A stretch of 64,000 nucleotides of DNA, from positions 1 to 64,000 of the forward strand of contig JAHEZD010000028.1 in assembly GCA_023251255.1 (NCBI GenBank), given 5' to 3'. Each line of letters opens with the position of its first letter. Within the stretch, counting starts at the first letter, position 1. The translations under genes were made by a program, and so were the position numbers. Under the pieces are notes generated by a model. That model was given only the letters and a program-made list of their open reading frames with translations. It was not told where the DNA came from and searched no databases. Below are positions 16,265 to 26,651 of the stretch, piece after piece. This DNA comes from Chitinophagaceae bacterium (GTDB taxonomy: Bacteria; Bacteroidota; Bacteroidia; Chitinophagales; Chitinophagaceae).

Positions 16265-19200
16265 TTCGTGCCCTTAGGTTTTTTTACAAATATTTTTTTC
16301 TCTTGGTCTAATTTTTTAATCGCTTCAAATGCTTTGGGGTCGTCTACCGTTGCACTATGCGCAGCTTTGCCATCTTTCTCTTTACCATCCTTTTCATTTT
16401 TTTTATTTTCAGCATTTGCATCTGCTACTCCTGTCAGCCCAGCCTCACTCCCCTTTTGTTTAGCCATTGGTTGCAGAACACCCATATTATCATTCGCATA
16501 AGTAAATTGTATCCCATGTTGTTTTAATTGTGCTGTCATTTCTTTATTGATATCATTGGGTTGATGAACTGATAAGAACACTAAATTAACCGTTATGTCT
16601 ATACCTTTCTTTTTTGACTCCTCGATTATACCTAATGCAATACCAACTCCTTCAGCATTGCCTTGACTATGCATAACAATAGTCATAATATTATTTTCTT
16701 TGCTTACTTTGATTTCACCAGATGTAACCATTGCAATACCCACTTCCTTACCTTCAGCAATTCTAGTTTTTGCTTTAGAACCATAAGCATGATCACCAGT
16801 AACATAATGTTCATTATAATCATTAAAATAATTATCAACTGCGTAGGTAAAACTCTTATTTACGCTATTCCAATATGTTTCCTTAAGCTTTTTTTGATAT
16901 TTCCAATCTCTATCAGTAGCTAAAATTGAGCCCGCAAATCGATAACCATTCACATAGATGACGTCTTTTCCATCAGGGTCATGTGTATTTACTGGATTAT
17001 CGCCTAAAGAAACATAACTTGACAGGGAAGGGTATTTTCCAATTAGTGGTTCTACGTTCCATCTCCTTCCCGATCTGCAATCATATTCCCAGAATTCCGC
17101 AGTATTGATGTTCCCCACCCCTTCAATCTCGTCGTCCCTTTCCTGCCCATTGAACCCGTACCTGTACACATTGTACTCGCCGCCACTACCACCCGTGTTG
17201 CCGGCGGTGGTATTGGACCCATTGGCAATGTACGCCAGGAAAGTGTCACCACTGCCGCTGGCAAAGCCGGTAACAAGATCCACGAAGCTGCTTGCTTTGT
17301 ACTCGGCCGGGTGGTCACCGTCGCGGTGGTCAATGGTGAGCTGCTGGGGCACATTGTTGCCGTTGACATTGTCGCTGCCACTGGCCCAGCCGCCGTCCAC
17401 CTTGTAGCCGTGGCGCTCGGGCATGAGCATACCGAACGGATAGTAATCACTGGTGGTTAATATTTCCGGTATAAAGTAGCTGGTGCTGCCTGTAATGACC
17501 TCCCGTTTAATGTCGGCAATGGTTACATGCACGTTGCCTAAATGGTTACTGAGCTCATAGGTGCGCTTGCCCTGTAAGTCGGGGCCAGTAGGGGATTCAA
17601 CATTGATATCCGCAATAAAATCCCTTGGGGTGTACATGCCCAAACGGCTGCTACCATACAGGTGCTGCTCTGCCCATGTATAGCCAATGGGCGGCGCATC
17701 AATAGTGGTCAGCTCTTCGGGCTCCTGCGCATCATATACACTCATCACATTGCCCTGTGCATCCCTAATGTAGAAGGTAATTTTATTGTTTACCTTTTTC
17801 ATGACCCTATTTCCCGTAACATCATAATAATAGCTCATGATGGTAGTAACCCCATTCTTCACTTTGGTCACGGACTGTATCTTTCCATACACCGTCCATT
17901 TAATGCTGGTGACACCTTCTGCTGCATCGCTAATCATATTGCCAATATTGTCGTATTGGTAATTTACAGTAGCTTGGTCATCTATGTCTGTGGTGTACCT
18001 ATTTGAAGCCACATTGTCACGTACCCTGTAGAGCCTATTGGTCATGTACTGGACATCGCTTCCTAGAATTAACATGTCATTGGAGTACTCGCCCCAGCTA
18101 CCATCGGTTCTTTTATAGTAATAGGAATACTTCATATCGTCCATTTCAGTGGAGCTGGTAGCCGTGCCTGCCCCATTGCGCTGCAGGCTCATGATATTGC
18201 CATTGGCATCGTAACTGTATTTCTCGCCATATTTATTGGTGGTCAATGGGCCCGGGTCAGGTCCATCCAAATAGGTCCATGCTGTGGCTGTTCCACCAGC
18301 AGATATGTCATTATTGTGCTTACGCATGTTCACCAAGCGGTTCAATTGGTCATAACCATAACTGTAGCCCGTTGTTTGCCCATTGTCCAGTTTGTAAAGG
18401 GCCAATGAAATGGCCGCAATATTGCCGTTGTACAGGGGCCTTCCAACAGGGTCCGTCTTTGTCCTGAAAGTATAGGGCAGGAAAGTGCCATTGGAAATCG
18501 TGGAGCCTGCTACCGCTGCGTAATCGGATGCATAGTAATTGAGGCCAAAACTGTACACATCCCTGCCGAAGTTCTGGTGTGGTCCTGTGGTATTGCCGTC
18601 CTTGCCCATATCCTTGGCAGCATCTAAGAAGGTGCCGTTTACGCCTTTTAGCCAGCCCTGTAGGGTGTAGGCATAATCCAGGCCCTGTAGCTTGTTATTG
18701 TCTGCACCCAGTTCCGTACGTGCGAGCGGCCCATGCAGGTAATACCTATAGGAGGCGTCCAGCTTCAACAATGTGCTGGCATTGTCGCTCCTGCCGCTAT
18801 AGGCTTCTATTAGCCTATTATCAGCATCATAATGGTACAGGTAATAATACTGGTCACGTTTTTCCTTCTGGTACCATACATGGTTTACTTTGCCACTTAT
18901 CAAATCGTAGTCATAGTCTATTTTCTTGATGCCCGTGCCATCATAGGCCTTCATGGCCACCAATTGCTGCCAGAGGGTTTTTACATTGCCCGAAATATCA
19001 TAGGTATAGTAAGAGGCGAACTGCTGCTCCCCATCCCCTTGATTGGCCTTGAAGAAAGTAGCCGCTACGCGATTGCGTAAGTTATCCTGGACACTGGTAA
19101 TTGCGGTGGGCAATAGCAGCACATTGCCATCAACAGTAGCGGGATTACTGTAGCGGGTAATGGTAATTTGCCTATTGCTGCCACCTCCTGTGCCGGATGT

Positions 19201-22200
19201 TGGCCAGGTACCGAGCAGCCAATCTTCATTCCTTGCATTTTCTTCATTAACGGTAGCAGTTGAATTGATCCTTTCCCCTACCTGCACTATCCTGCCCAGA
19301 TCGTCATAGTTGGTATAACTGTACCTGTTGCTAATGTCACTTGTTGAGGACGCTTTCTGTTCTGCATTCTGTGAAATGGACAGCCTTCCTAGCCTATCGT
19401 ACCAGAATTCCGATGTTCCACCATCCGGTGTGTTCTGCTTCGCCACTTGGTTCAGGCTGTTATAGGCATAACTGGTTATGAACTGATGGGTGGTACCTAT
19501 AAAGGACTCGTCCAGTACCCACAATGTACTTGCCGAAAGCAGCCCTTGGTTAGCGGATGCTTCATTGACAGGATTTATGCCCTGTCCATCGTTCAGTTTT
19601 AAATTATGGATCAGGCCCGTATAATCATATAGCTGCAATGGCTGCTCTGCATTGAACTGCGTTTCAAATTGTGGAAGCACCCTTGTAAAAATGCGCAGGT
19701 TACGGCAGAGTACCTGTGAAGTGCCTATATAGTCCTGCAGCACGGTAAAGTCATATGCCGAAAGGCTCAGCACTCCCGTAGTATAGGTGTGTGTAGCATA
19801 TAATGAAGTAATGCTGGTGCTGCCAAAGGGCCTTCCATTAATGTAAAGCACAAATTCATTGGCCGCTCCTGGGGTATGGGCAACCGACAAATGTGCCCAC
19901 TGGTCAATGGTCAATGCAGGTGTTGGCGTTCCGGTTGAACCAAATGCAAATGTGTATTCCTGATAGGTAATGCCATCTGGGGCTATGGTTGCATATTTCA
20001 GTTGGTATTCATGGGTTGAATGCTTGTAAAATAACTGGGCATTCTCCTTGTAGCTGTTACTTCCGTCCAGGATTTCCCTGTTGGAAATGGAAGCCCATAA
20101 CCTGATCTGGTTAGTGGGTAGCGCCAATGGTTTGATACGGTATTCAAGTGTGAATTCGTCTTTCAAATACTGGTTGCCACGGAAACTCATGTACTCCGAC
20201 TGGTTCAGTTTCACGCAATTATCGGTCATGGGGTTGTCCCTTGCATCCACAACTTGGGCTATCTGGACATCGCTCAAAGGCACCACTCCCTGTGGTGGCA
20301 CTGTTTTAACAAGGTTACCTGCTTGATCGTAATAGTATAAGGTATAATGGTATTCCTGGAAGGGTACCGTTATGGTCATGGAAGGCTTGGCAAAACGGCA
20401 GCGGGTACGGTAAGCTATATGGAAAGCATTGTCCACGCTATCCTTGTACTGCCAGAATGCTTGTTGCGCCAGAATGAAGGAATTGTCTATTTTGTCCTTG
20501 ATACAGGAGTACTCTTCAATAGGATGGTCAGTTGTTGCAGCTTTGTCGCAAAGAATAATATTTTCTTCCTTATTCTTGCATCTCTGCATGAACTCATAAT
20601 AGTCTGCATACGAAAGCCCATAACCAAAATAATGGTTCATGAAATTCTTGAACAGGGCTTCGTATTGGGGATCAATCGCAGACAGGCTAGCGAATTTAGT
20701 GTTGAACGCATTGACTGCATCGTTTATTTCGCTACAGGTTTTGCAGGCCCCATCTTTAGAAAGGGCTGCTGGCAACAACAGGTCATGGTCAAGCAACATG
20801 GTTGGGCATTTGGCAAAGCACACACTGAGCAGTTCCGTTAGTTCATCAAGCGTAAGCTGGAAGTCAGTACCCAGTAGTTCCTTTAGGAAATCATAGAGTT
20901 CATGATCGGATGGGTAATGGCTGTATTTGTCATTGTACCTTTCCTTGAACCAAGTTAACTGGTCGCATATCTGTTGATTCGATTCCCTGATCAAGGGCTT
21001 CACTACCATAAAATTGGCCTTGTCGTAAGGATAGGGCAGGCCAACGAGGTCGCTACTGCAACCAGCAGGTATATCGATGCCATGACTTGAAAGTATGGCA
21101 TCCCAAGAGTTACTGCTGGGATCCGAACTGGCACCATAGGGATTCTGCAACTGTATAATCCCATTGCTCCCTACAGGATTGCTTGCAGCTCCTCCTGCTT
21201 CGCAAACGGTTACCAGTTCACTTTTCAGGGCAATTAAATCAATGGACGGATCAAGACAACCACGGTTCTGCAGTTCTTGGATAAGATTGTCTGCTGCTGC
21301 AACACAATTGTCGTGAATGGCCAAAAGGGCCTTGACATTTGTACTGTTGACGGTTGTTTCCGAACCGGTCAAACAGGACATTTTTGCAATGGTGCAAGGG
21401 CTGATATAATCAGGATAAACCCTCACCTTATTTTGATAATCATTGCGCCTTGGATCATCGTTGCATTGAGAAAGCAAACAGGTGTAACCTGAAGCTGGAG
21501 GTTCTTCGTCGCCCCCGCAACTAATACTTGTAAAAGCTATGGTATAACAAAGACCACAAACTACCGCACTAGGATTTGTAGCTGAAAGAAAGACAGACCC
21601 CGACTGAACATAAAAAGGATCCCCAGGACAACTTTCCCAAGATACTGTGACATTGCCTCCCGGAGGCAATGAGGCACAGCCTAAATCCAATACAATCGTG
21701 CTGCAATTGTTGTAACCGCTATTATGCTCTGGTGAAGCATAGTAGGAAAGGCAACTCTCTATGCCATCGCAAAATGATTCGGTTCTTGCAGATGCATTTG
21801 ATTGTGCCTTCTTGGCCCTGAGACTGCTTCCACCCAATAAATCCTTAAATGTATATTTCTTTCCAGGTTCTATAATTATGCTACTATTTTCGGCAAAACG
21901 CACTTTTTTACCATTGATAACAGTATCCTTTATGCGTAAGCCCACTGAAGGTTTTGCCAATGCAGACTTGTCATTTTTATCCTTTTGTATGTTCTTTTTA
22001 ACTCCCAGTTTTTCATTAACCGTTACAACCGCGTCCTTTTTATTCTTTATCGGCAATTGCATTCTTAGGTCCACTGCAGAAGTTAAGGCGCAAATAGCAC
22101 TATTTATTAGTAGGTTAGACTCGCTGCCTATCCACACCGTGCCCGTAGCTGATGTATGACCATGTTCTATCACAACACTATTCATTATTCCCCCTATGCT

Positions 22201-25200
22201 AGATGAATAGTAAATAGTTATATTCGATTCACAAGCTGTACCAAGGGGCAAAATATAGAACGTGGGATATCCCCCGCTTACTGAATAGGTGAAACTTCCC
22301 CCGGAACATGGACAACTTGGATCACCGCCAACTAGGATAGGTGTATGATGCGGTATGGAATCTAACGGCAGTTCCGTGGAACAGGCACAACTTGGAATCA
22401 AGGCCTGCCATTCAATATCCGGTTGTGCGGAGCATTCCGCTGGTATTTGCGCCGTTGGGAGGCCATCGGTACCAATATAGCAATTGATACAGGTTGGCTG
22501 CCAGCAACGCCTTGCCATTTCATCGTACTTCTGCTTGAGATCTAAATAGATGGCCACATAGAGTTCCCATTCACGGTTCTTTTTACGGCAATTTTCATCC
22601 ACGGAGCAGGTATTGTTGAAATCCTGGTCCTTGCAGTACAAGGTAAAATCTATGAACTGTAAAATGTCTTTTTCATTATGACTGGTAAACACTTTTGTTC
22701 TGGAGTAATGGTCCAGTTCCCATTTCATGGCATTGTAGTAACAGGACCCCTTACCCACAAGGCCATCGATGGTGGTAAAAAATGGGTCTTTGTCCAATAG
22801 GGCCGAAGGGTTGCCGTATTCCATGTAACCCTGATCAAATGCTTTTATTCCATCCATGTCCTCCTTTATCTTCCGGTCAAATTCCCTACTTCTGCTATTG
22901 ATTAGGCACCACCTGTAATAGCAGTATTCCGGGTGCCAGTAAGCCAATGTGCGTGCCCAAGATGGCCTAAACTTCTGGATAAACTCACGTAAGGAAAGCT
23001 CTTCTGGCTTTACTATTTGGCCAAAATCATTCTGCACATAATCCTGGTTGCCATTTTCATCCTTGTAAATAGGGCCAGTACTTGGAAAATCGGAAGCCGT
23101 AGGAGGCCTTTCTGCATAATGCACAAGTACATTTACATTTTCTTGAACCAAATTATAGGTCAAGGAATCATATAAAGCATATTGGCCCCCTGGTGAGACA
23201 TCCAGCATCATCATGTTCAGCCTTTCTTCACAAGGACCTCCATGGCATTGATTTGCCTCCAAAATAATATCGCATTTTTTCTTTAGGTTTTCGTAAAGAT
23301 TTCCCAGGTATCCCCTAATGGCATCGTCATTGACAACAATATCAACATTGCCCTTTGAATCAACTAGGTCTTTGATATAGGGCAGTAACTTATCAACAAA
23401 GTTTTCCTTTTCCCCCAATTCCTTGCATGCATCACAATCGGTATAGCAGTCCTCGAAAGCCGCTTGGTCGAAATATTTCAGGAGGAAGTCCTGGAAACGG
23501 AGCAGGTCGGTATTGTCCTTCCAGTGTTCCTGCACATAGTAGTCCTCTGCTTTTTTACTGGGCTTGAGTGTATAGGTTACATAGCACTCGCCCAAATCAT
23601 CCTGTCCAATTATTGCAGCCAAACTGCCATGCAATAGCACCGTTGGGGTACTTCCAACACAAACTTTGGTAAAAGGTGGCGTACCAGCAGGCACGGTAAA
23701 AACACCATCTACAATATGCTCACCAGTACTTGGCAGGAGGGATTTGTTGCAATTGTTCCTAACAGTAATTTCCACATCATAGTAACAGGTATAACAAAGC
23801 TGCTGCGCTAGATTGGCACCGAAATACACTATATGCTGCAGGTTCTGTAGGTCATACCCAATGGTATAGGTACCCGTAGCAGGAGCAAGGAAAGTGGATG
23901 TACCGAGTATAATGTTATTGGAAGCATCATAACTGAAATCAGTGGGTTTTAGCAGCTTGGATGTTTTTGCTGTTGGGTTTGCTGGGTAGGATGCCAGGGC
24001 ATCGAGATTGGGCGTTACCCCACCTGCCAAAGCCGTAGCAATTGTTTTACCGGAAGAATTGACATAGCTGACACTTATCTGACCGTTGGGGTCCATGACC
24101 ATGTTTTTCAGGTAGCGGGAGGCATCACCCACTTCCGACCCAAAGAGCCTGTCCAGTTCGTCCTGGTTAGGCTTACCATAAAAGTATTTGGTATCTTTTT
24201 GCCCAATCTGGAAATTGGGCCCTACACCGCCCTGACGCTTGATCCTACCAGTTTGATCGGGCATGTATTCCGTAACGCTTATTGGATAGTTCTGGGCATC
24301 TGGTACAAAGTCGTGTTCAGGGTATAGCTTAGTTCCAGATACGACCATACCTTTAAAAACATTATTTGTCGAATAGTACCCAGCAGCTCCGCCAATCCAA
24401 CTACCTGCTGAATTGGAAAGTGGCCCTGCTACCAGTGAGCAATTGCTGCCATACAGTATATCATTATAGCTATATGGTTTAGGCTCGGAAGCCGTATTAA
24501 CATTGAATTTCCTGAAATATTGAAATTGGTTATTGTTTGCTGGAGCGGGAAGAATACTGGCGGCAGCCCTTCCAAACTCATCTAGCACCGTTTCCTGCAC
24601 TACTGCCACATCCTCCCTAGTGTCTCCTGCATCCTTTTTTTGATGGCTGATAGTAACTGTTTGCCTGTTCTGCAACTTTCCATCAAAATAGGTCAGTATC
24701 TCCTTGTTCTTTGCATCTTCTGCAAAAGAAGCATTGTATTGCCAGTTAATACATGGTTCATGGGGCTTATAAGTAGCAGCAACATCATCATCAACAAATT
24801 GCATGTACTTTATGCTTGTATTGACTGGATCAGTGTACACCCAAGCACGTTCATTGCGTATAGTGAACTCCGGTTCGGACAAATTGGGTATATCATTGGT
24901 CACTGGCCTGATCCTGTAGAAGAAATAGCCTTTATCATATACGAGGTTCACCTTATAATTTGTGGTGGTGACAGCAGGCTTGATGGTGACCCTTGTACTG
25001 TTGTTTACAAATAGCTGCTCCATAAAAGGGTCCGTTATGGTTGCTCCGGCGAATATCATCTGCCCAACTTCACTCTTAAAATCGATGAAAGTATATTCAA
25101 GGTCAAACTCTTGGGCAAAGGAGCCGGAACTCCAGGACAAACTCAAAATTGATGCAGGCTGCTGGCAATTACTTATTGCCAAAATGGATTCGGAACTGGG

Positions 25201-25848
25201 GCTTCCACCAATAGCAATCTTTGAAACAGCATTAGGGGCAATATCACCAATTGATTTTCCTTGCAGCACCTGGGCATGGACACTCAGTGGTACAGATGGG
25301 TCAAATTCATATTTCCTCAATATATTGATTTCATTGGCCAATTGGAAAAACGGTGGAAGACTGTCCTTGAACAAGTCGCCTTTTATTTTCCTGATAACAA
25401 CAGCTACTTTATAGGCATCCTTGAAAGCATAGGCATCGAATGATTTAAAGGCTTTTCCCTTGGCTGTATCATATTCTATGCGAAGGGATACATTTTTTTT
25501 CTCATTGGGCTTGTCCTGTTTCCGATCAGCATTCCAATAATACACATCTACCAATACCTCCACCTTGAATGGTTTGTTGGGTATTTTGGCAAGTGTATCG
25601 AACCGTAGTTGGAAGGAAACAAGGTCTTCTACTTTAATATTTTTAATCCTGCCCCAATCCTTTGTATCCAGTAAGGCATACTTATCATCAACCACCATAC
25701 ATGAATCACCTGCTTTTAAAAAGCCGTTCAACTTTTGTGTATAGGATTCTTTTTGTGCATGCACCAATTGGCAACAAAAGATAAATACGCAGACGATGGC
25801 AAAGGAAAGGCTCCTGCCATATCCCCTATTAAAGGAAGCATTTCTCAT
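16261..25848 (-). CDS. Giant secreted Rhs/YD-repeat protein with lipase-like C-terminal tip
   Basis: The protein has 3195 residues. A signal peptide (about 1-32, ending QLVHAQ) sends it through Sec. A long N-terminal region follows, Cys-rich from about 700 to 1650. A LamG/concanavalin-like module lies at about 1870-2060, and YD repeats (YDRLGRL, YDQLNRL and similar) at about 2080-2730. Next come the Rhs core segment YELSNHLGNVHV...DYYPFGM with the 300-bp repeat at about residues 2801-2900, and a diverged core end closing at DPDG (about 2960). The last 235 residues are a variable tip. The tip has the nucleophile elbow MHSQG (Ser about 3061) and a later ANDNMG segment where alpha/beta hydrolases carry the catalytic Asp, so a lipase or esterase toxin is plausible. 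The YD shell would encapsulate the tip. No PAAR, VgrG or T9SS signal is visible. Overlaps the immunity gene by 4 bp. Confidence 0.85.
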   Translation of the reverse strand: MRNASFNRGYGRSLSFAIVCVFIFCCQLVHAQKESYTQKLNGFLKAGDSCMVVDDKYALLDTKDWGRIKNIKVEDLVSFQLRFDTLAKIPNKPFKVEVLVDVYYWNADRKQDKPNEKKNVSLRIEYDTAKGKAFKSFDAYAFKDAYKVAVVIRKIKGDLFKDSLPPFFQLANEINILRKYEFDPSVPLSVHAQVLQGKSIGDIAPNAVSKIAIGGSPSSESILAISNCQQPASILSLSWSSGSFAQEFDLEYTFIDFKSEVGQMIFAGATITDPFMEQLFVNNSTRVTIKPAVTTTNYKVNLVYDKGYFFYRIRPVTNDIPNLSEPEFTIRNERAWVYTDPVNTSIKYMQFVDDDVAATYKPHEPCINWQYNASFAEDAKNKEILTYFDGKLQNRQTVTISHQKKDAGDTREDVAVVQETVLDEFGRAAASILPAPANNNQFQYFRKFNVNTASEPKPYSYNDILYGSNCSLVAGPLSNSAGSWIGGAAGYYSTNNVFKGMVVSGTKLYPEHDFVPDAQNYPISVTEYMPDQTGRIKRQGGVGPNFQIGQKDTKYFYGKPNQDELDRLFGSEVGDASRYLKNMVMDPNGQISVSYVNSSGKTIATALAGGVTPNLDALASYPANPTAKTSKLLKPTDFSYDASNNIILGTSTFLAPATGTYTIGYDLQNLQHIVYFGANLAQQLCYTCYYDVEITVRNNCNKSLLPSTGEHIVDGVFTVPAGTPPFTKVCVGSTPTVLLHGSLAAIIGQDDLGECYVTYTLKPSKKAEDYYVQEHWKDNTDLLRFQDFLLKYFDQAAFEDCYTDCDACKELGEKENFVDKLLPYIKDLVDSKGNVDIVVNDDAIRGYLGNLYENLKKKCDIILEANQCHGGPCEERLNMMMLDVSPGGQYALYDSLTYNLVQENVNVLVHYAERPPTASDFPSTGPIYKDENGNQDYVQNDFGQIVKPEELSLREFIQKFRPSWARTLAYWHPEYCYYRWCLINSRSREFDRKIKEDMDGIKAFDQGYMEYGNPSALLDKDPFFTTIDGLVGKGSCYYNAMKWELDHYSRTKVFTSHNEKDILQFIDFTLYCKDQDFNNTCSVDENCRKKNREWELYVAIYLDLKQKYDEMARRCWQPTCINCYIGTDGLPTAQIPAECSAQPDIEWQALIPSCACSTELPLDSIPHHTPILVGGDPSCPCSGGSFTYSVSGGYPTFYILPLGTACESNITIYYSSSIGGIMNSVVIEHGHTSATGTVWIGSESNLLINSAICALTSAVDLRMQLPIKNKKDAVVTVNEKLGVKKNIQKDKNDKSALAKPSVGLRIKDTVINGKKVRFAENSSIIIEPGKKYTFKDLLGGSSLRAKKAQSNASARTESFCDGIESCLSYYASPEHNSGYNNCSTIVLDLGCASLPPGGNVTVSWESCPGDPFYVQSGSVFLSATNPSAVVCGLCYTIAFTSISCGGDEEPPASGYTCLLSQCNDDPRRNDYQNKVRVYPDYISPCTIAKMSCLTGSETTVNSTNVKALLAIHDNCVAAADNLIQELQNRGCLDPSIDLIALKSELVTVCEAGGAASNPVGSNGIIQLQNPYGASSDPSSNSWDAILSSHGIDIPAGCSSDLVGLPYPYDKANFMVVKPLIRESNQQICDQLTWFKERYNDKYSHYPSDHELYDFLKELLGTDFQLTLDELTELLSVCFAKCPTMLLDHDLLLPAALSKDGACKTCSEINDAVNAFNTKFASLSAIDPQYEALFKNFMNHYFGYGLSYADYYEFMQRCKNKEENIILCDKAATTDHPIEEYSCIKDKIDNSFILAQQAFWQYKDSVDNAFHIAYRTRCRFAKPSMTITVPFQEYHYTLYYYDQAGNLVKTVPPQGVVPLSDVQIAQVVDARDNPMTDNCVKLNQSEYMSFRGNQYLKDEFTLEYRIKPLALPTNQIRLWASISNREILDGSNSYKENAQLFYKHSTHEYQLKYATIAPDGITYQEYTFAFGSTGTPTPALTIDQWAHLSVAHTPGAANEFVLYINGRPFGSTSITSLYATHTYTTGVLSLSAYDFTVLQDYIGTSQVLCRNLRIFTRVLPQFETQFNAEQPLQLYDYTGLIHNLKLNDGQGINPVNEASANQGLLSASTLWVLDESFIGTTHQFITSYAYNSLNQVAKQNTPDGGTSEFWYDRLGRLSISQNAEQKASSTSDISNRYSYTNYDDLGRIVQVGERINSTATVNEENARNEDWLLGTWPTSGTGGGSNRQITITRYSNPATVDGNVLLLPTAITSVQDNLRNRVAATFFKANQGDGEQQFASYYTYDISGNVKTLWQQLVAMKAYDGTGIKKIDYDYDLISGKVNHVWYQKEKRDQYYYLYHYDADNRLIEAYSGRSDNASTLLKLDASYRYYLHGPLARTELGADNNKLQGLDYAYTLQGWLKGVNGTFLDAAKDMGKDGNTTGPHQNFGRDVYSFGLNYYASDYAAVAGSTISNGTFLPYTFRTKTDPVGRPLYNGNIAAISLALYKLDNGQTTGYSYGYDQLNRLVNMRKHNNDISAGGTATAWTYLDGPDPGPLTTNKYGEKYSYDANGNIMSLQRNGAGTATSSTEMDDMKYSYYYKRTDGSWGEYSNDMLILGSDVQYMTNRLYRVRDNVASNRYTTDIDDQATVNYQYDNIGNMISDAAEGVTSIKWTVYGKIQSVTKVKNGVTTIMSYYYDVTGNRVMKKVNNKITFYIRDAQGNVMSVYDAQEPEELTTIDAPPIGYTWAEQHLYGSSRLGMYTPRDFIADINVESPTGPDLQGKRTYELSNHLGNVHVTIADIKREVITGSTSYFIPEILTTSDYYPFGMLMPERHGYKVDGGWASGSDNVNGNNVPQQLTIDHRDGDHPAEYKASSFVDLVTGFASGSGDTFLAYIANGSNTTAGNTGGSGGEYNVYRYGFNGQERDDEIEGVGNINTAEFWEYDCRSGRRWNVEPLIGKYPSLSSYVSLGDNPVNTHDPDGKDVIYVNGYRFAGSILATDRDWKYQKKLKETYWNSVNKSFTYAVDNYFNDYNEHYVTGDHAYGSKAKTRIAEGKEVGIAMVTSGEIKVSKENNIMTIVMHSQGNAEGVGIALGIIEESKKKGIDITVNLVFLSVHQPNDINKEMTAQLKQHGIQFTYANDNMGVLQPMAKQKGSEAGLTGVADANAENKKNEKDGKEKDGKAAHSATVDDPKAFEAIKKLDQEKKIFVKKPKGTN
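17147..17446 (-). repeat. 300-bp inverted repeat, copy B (inside the Rhs gene)
   Basis: This is the partner of 13500-13799 in opposite orientation. It codes for Rhs residues about 2801-2900, ending just before the tip. Both copies are read in the same codon frame, so a crossover anywhere inside would join the Rhs body to the alternative tip in frame. Confidence 0.9.
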
Positions 25849-25857
25849 AATGCCTAG

Positions 25858-26640
25858 TTATTTATTGTAATTAATTTGGTAATTCTTCAAACTATCGGTT
25901 AGTTCCAGCTTATTGTTCACCCATTTTATTTTATTGTTCAGTTCCACATGTTTACCCGCTACTGGGTTGTCCTCATATTTGCTCAGCACCATTTTAAGCA
26001 ATACCTTTTTCTCCGCGTTTTCCTCATTGCCCGGCATGATTACTTTTGTAACTACGGAAGCCATTTTCAACTTGCGGGTGGCCGTTTCATAAACAATTTC
26101 ACTGGTCCTATAGAATTCGGTACTGTCACCATCGAACCGGATGGTTTTGATGCCACCTGTATTTGTAATTGATACATTGAACCCATTTTTTTCATTGATG
26201 ACTTCCTTCATTTCCGCAAATCCTTTAAAGATTGAAAACGAAGTGTCCCTAGCTATGGAATCCTGCGCAAGTACCGTTTTCGTGCTATTGTCTATCATCA
26301 CAAAACTGCCTCCTTTCATGAACTCTTCTATTGGGCCCACCTTCATATAGGTATCCCCATTGGATTTGGCCAAAATGAAAGGTTCCGTTTCCAACAAGTC
26401 CTTGGTTTCATTGTCATACAGTTCATAACTGCCTTCCATAAAAAGGTTATTGGCAGTATCTATTTTGCCGAAAACACTACTTACCTCCTTTACGTCTTCA
26501 TCAGTAAATTTCTCTTTGGAGGTTTCAACATTCTCCCGCTTGTCCAGTATGTGGAACCGCTTGGCAAAAATTGCCCCTGCCAAAAACAAGACTGTTATAC
26601 TCAAAAACACTAGTCTATATGTTTTTCTTCTGTTCATCAT
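25858..26640 (-). CDS. Membrane-anchored protein of unknown function, Rhs operon
   Basis: The protein has 260 residues. A basic N-terminus and a single hydrophobic segment (about 9-27) form an uncleaved anchor or signal sequence. The rest is a soluble, beta-rich domain with many charged residues and no recognisable family. It lies between the 2244-aa and 3195-aa genes with gaps of 11 and 9 bp, so it is co-translated with them. It could be a periplasmic chaperone or assembly factor for the Rhs proteins; this is inference from position only. Confidence 0.7.
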   Translation of the reverse strand: MMNRRKTYRLVFLSITVLFLAGAIFAKRFHILDKRENVETSKEKFTDEDVKEVSSVFGKIDTANNLFMEGSYELYDNETKDLLETEPFILAKSNGDTYMKVGPIEEFMKGGSFVMIDNSTKTVLAQDSIARDTSFSIFKGFAEMKEVINEKNGFNVSITNTGGIKTIRFDGDSTEFYRTSEIVYETATRKLKMASVVTKVIMPGNEENAEKKVLLKMVLSKYEDNPVAGKHVELNNKIKWVNNKLELTDSLKNYQINYNK

Positions 26641-26651
26641 AATCGGTATGG

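Noticed and set aside
16261-25848. Giant Rhs protein considered as a T6SS effector
   Set aside because: It has a Sec signal peptide and no PAAR domain; no VgrG, Hcp or adaptor genes are in the window.
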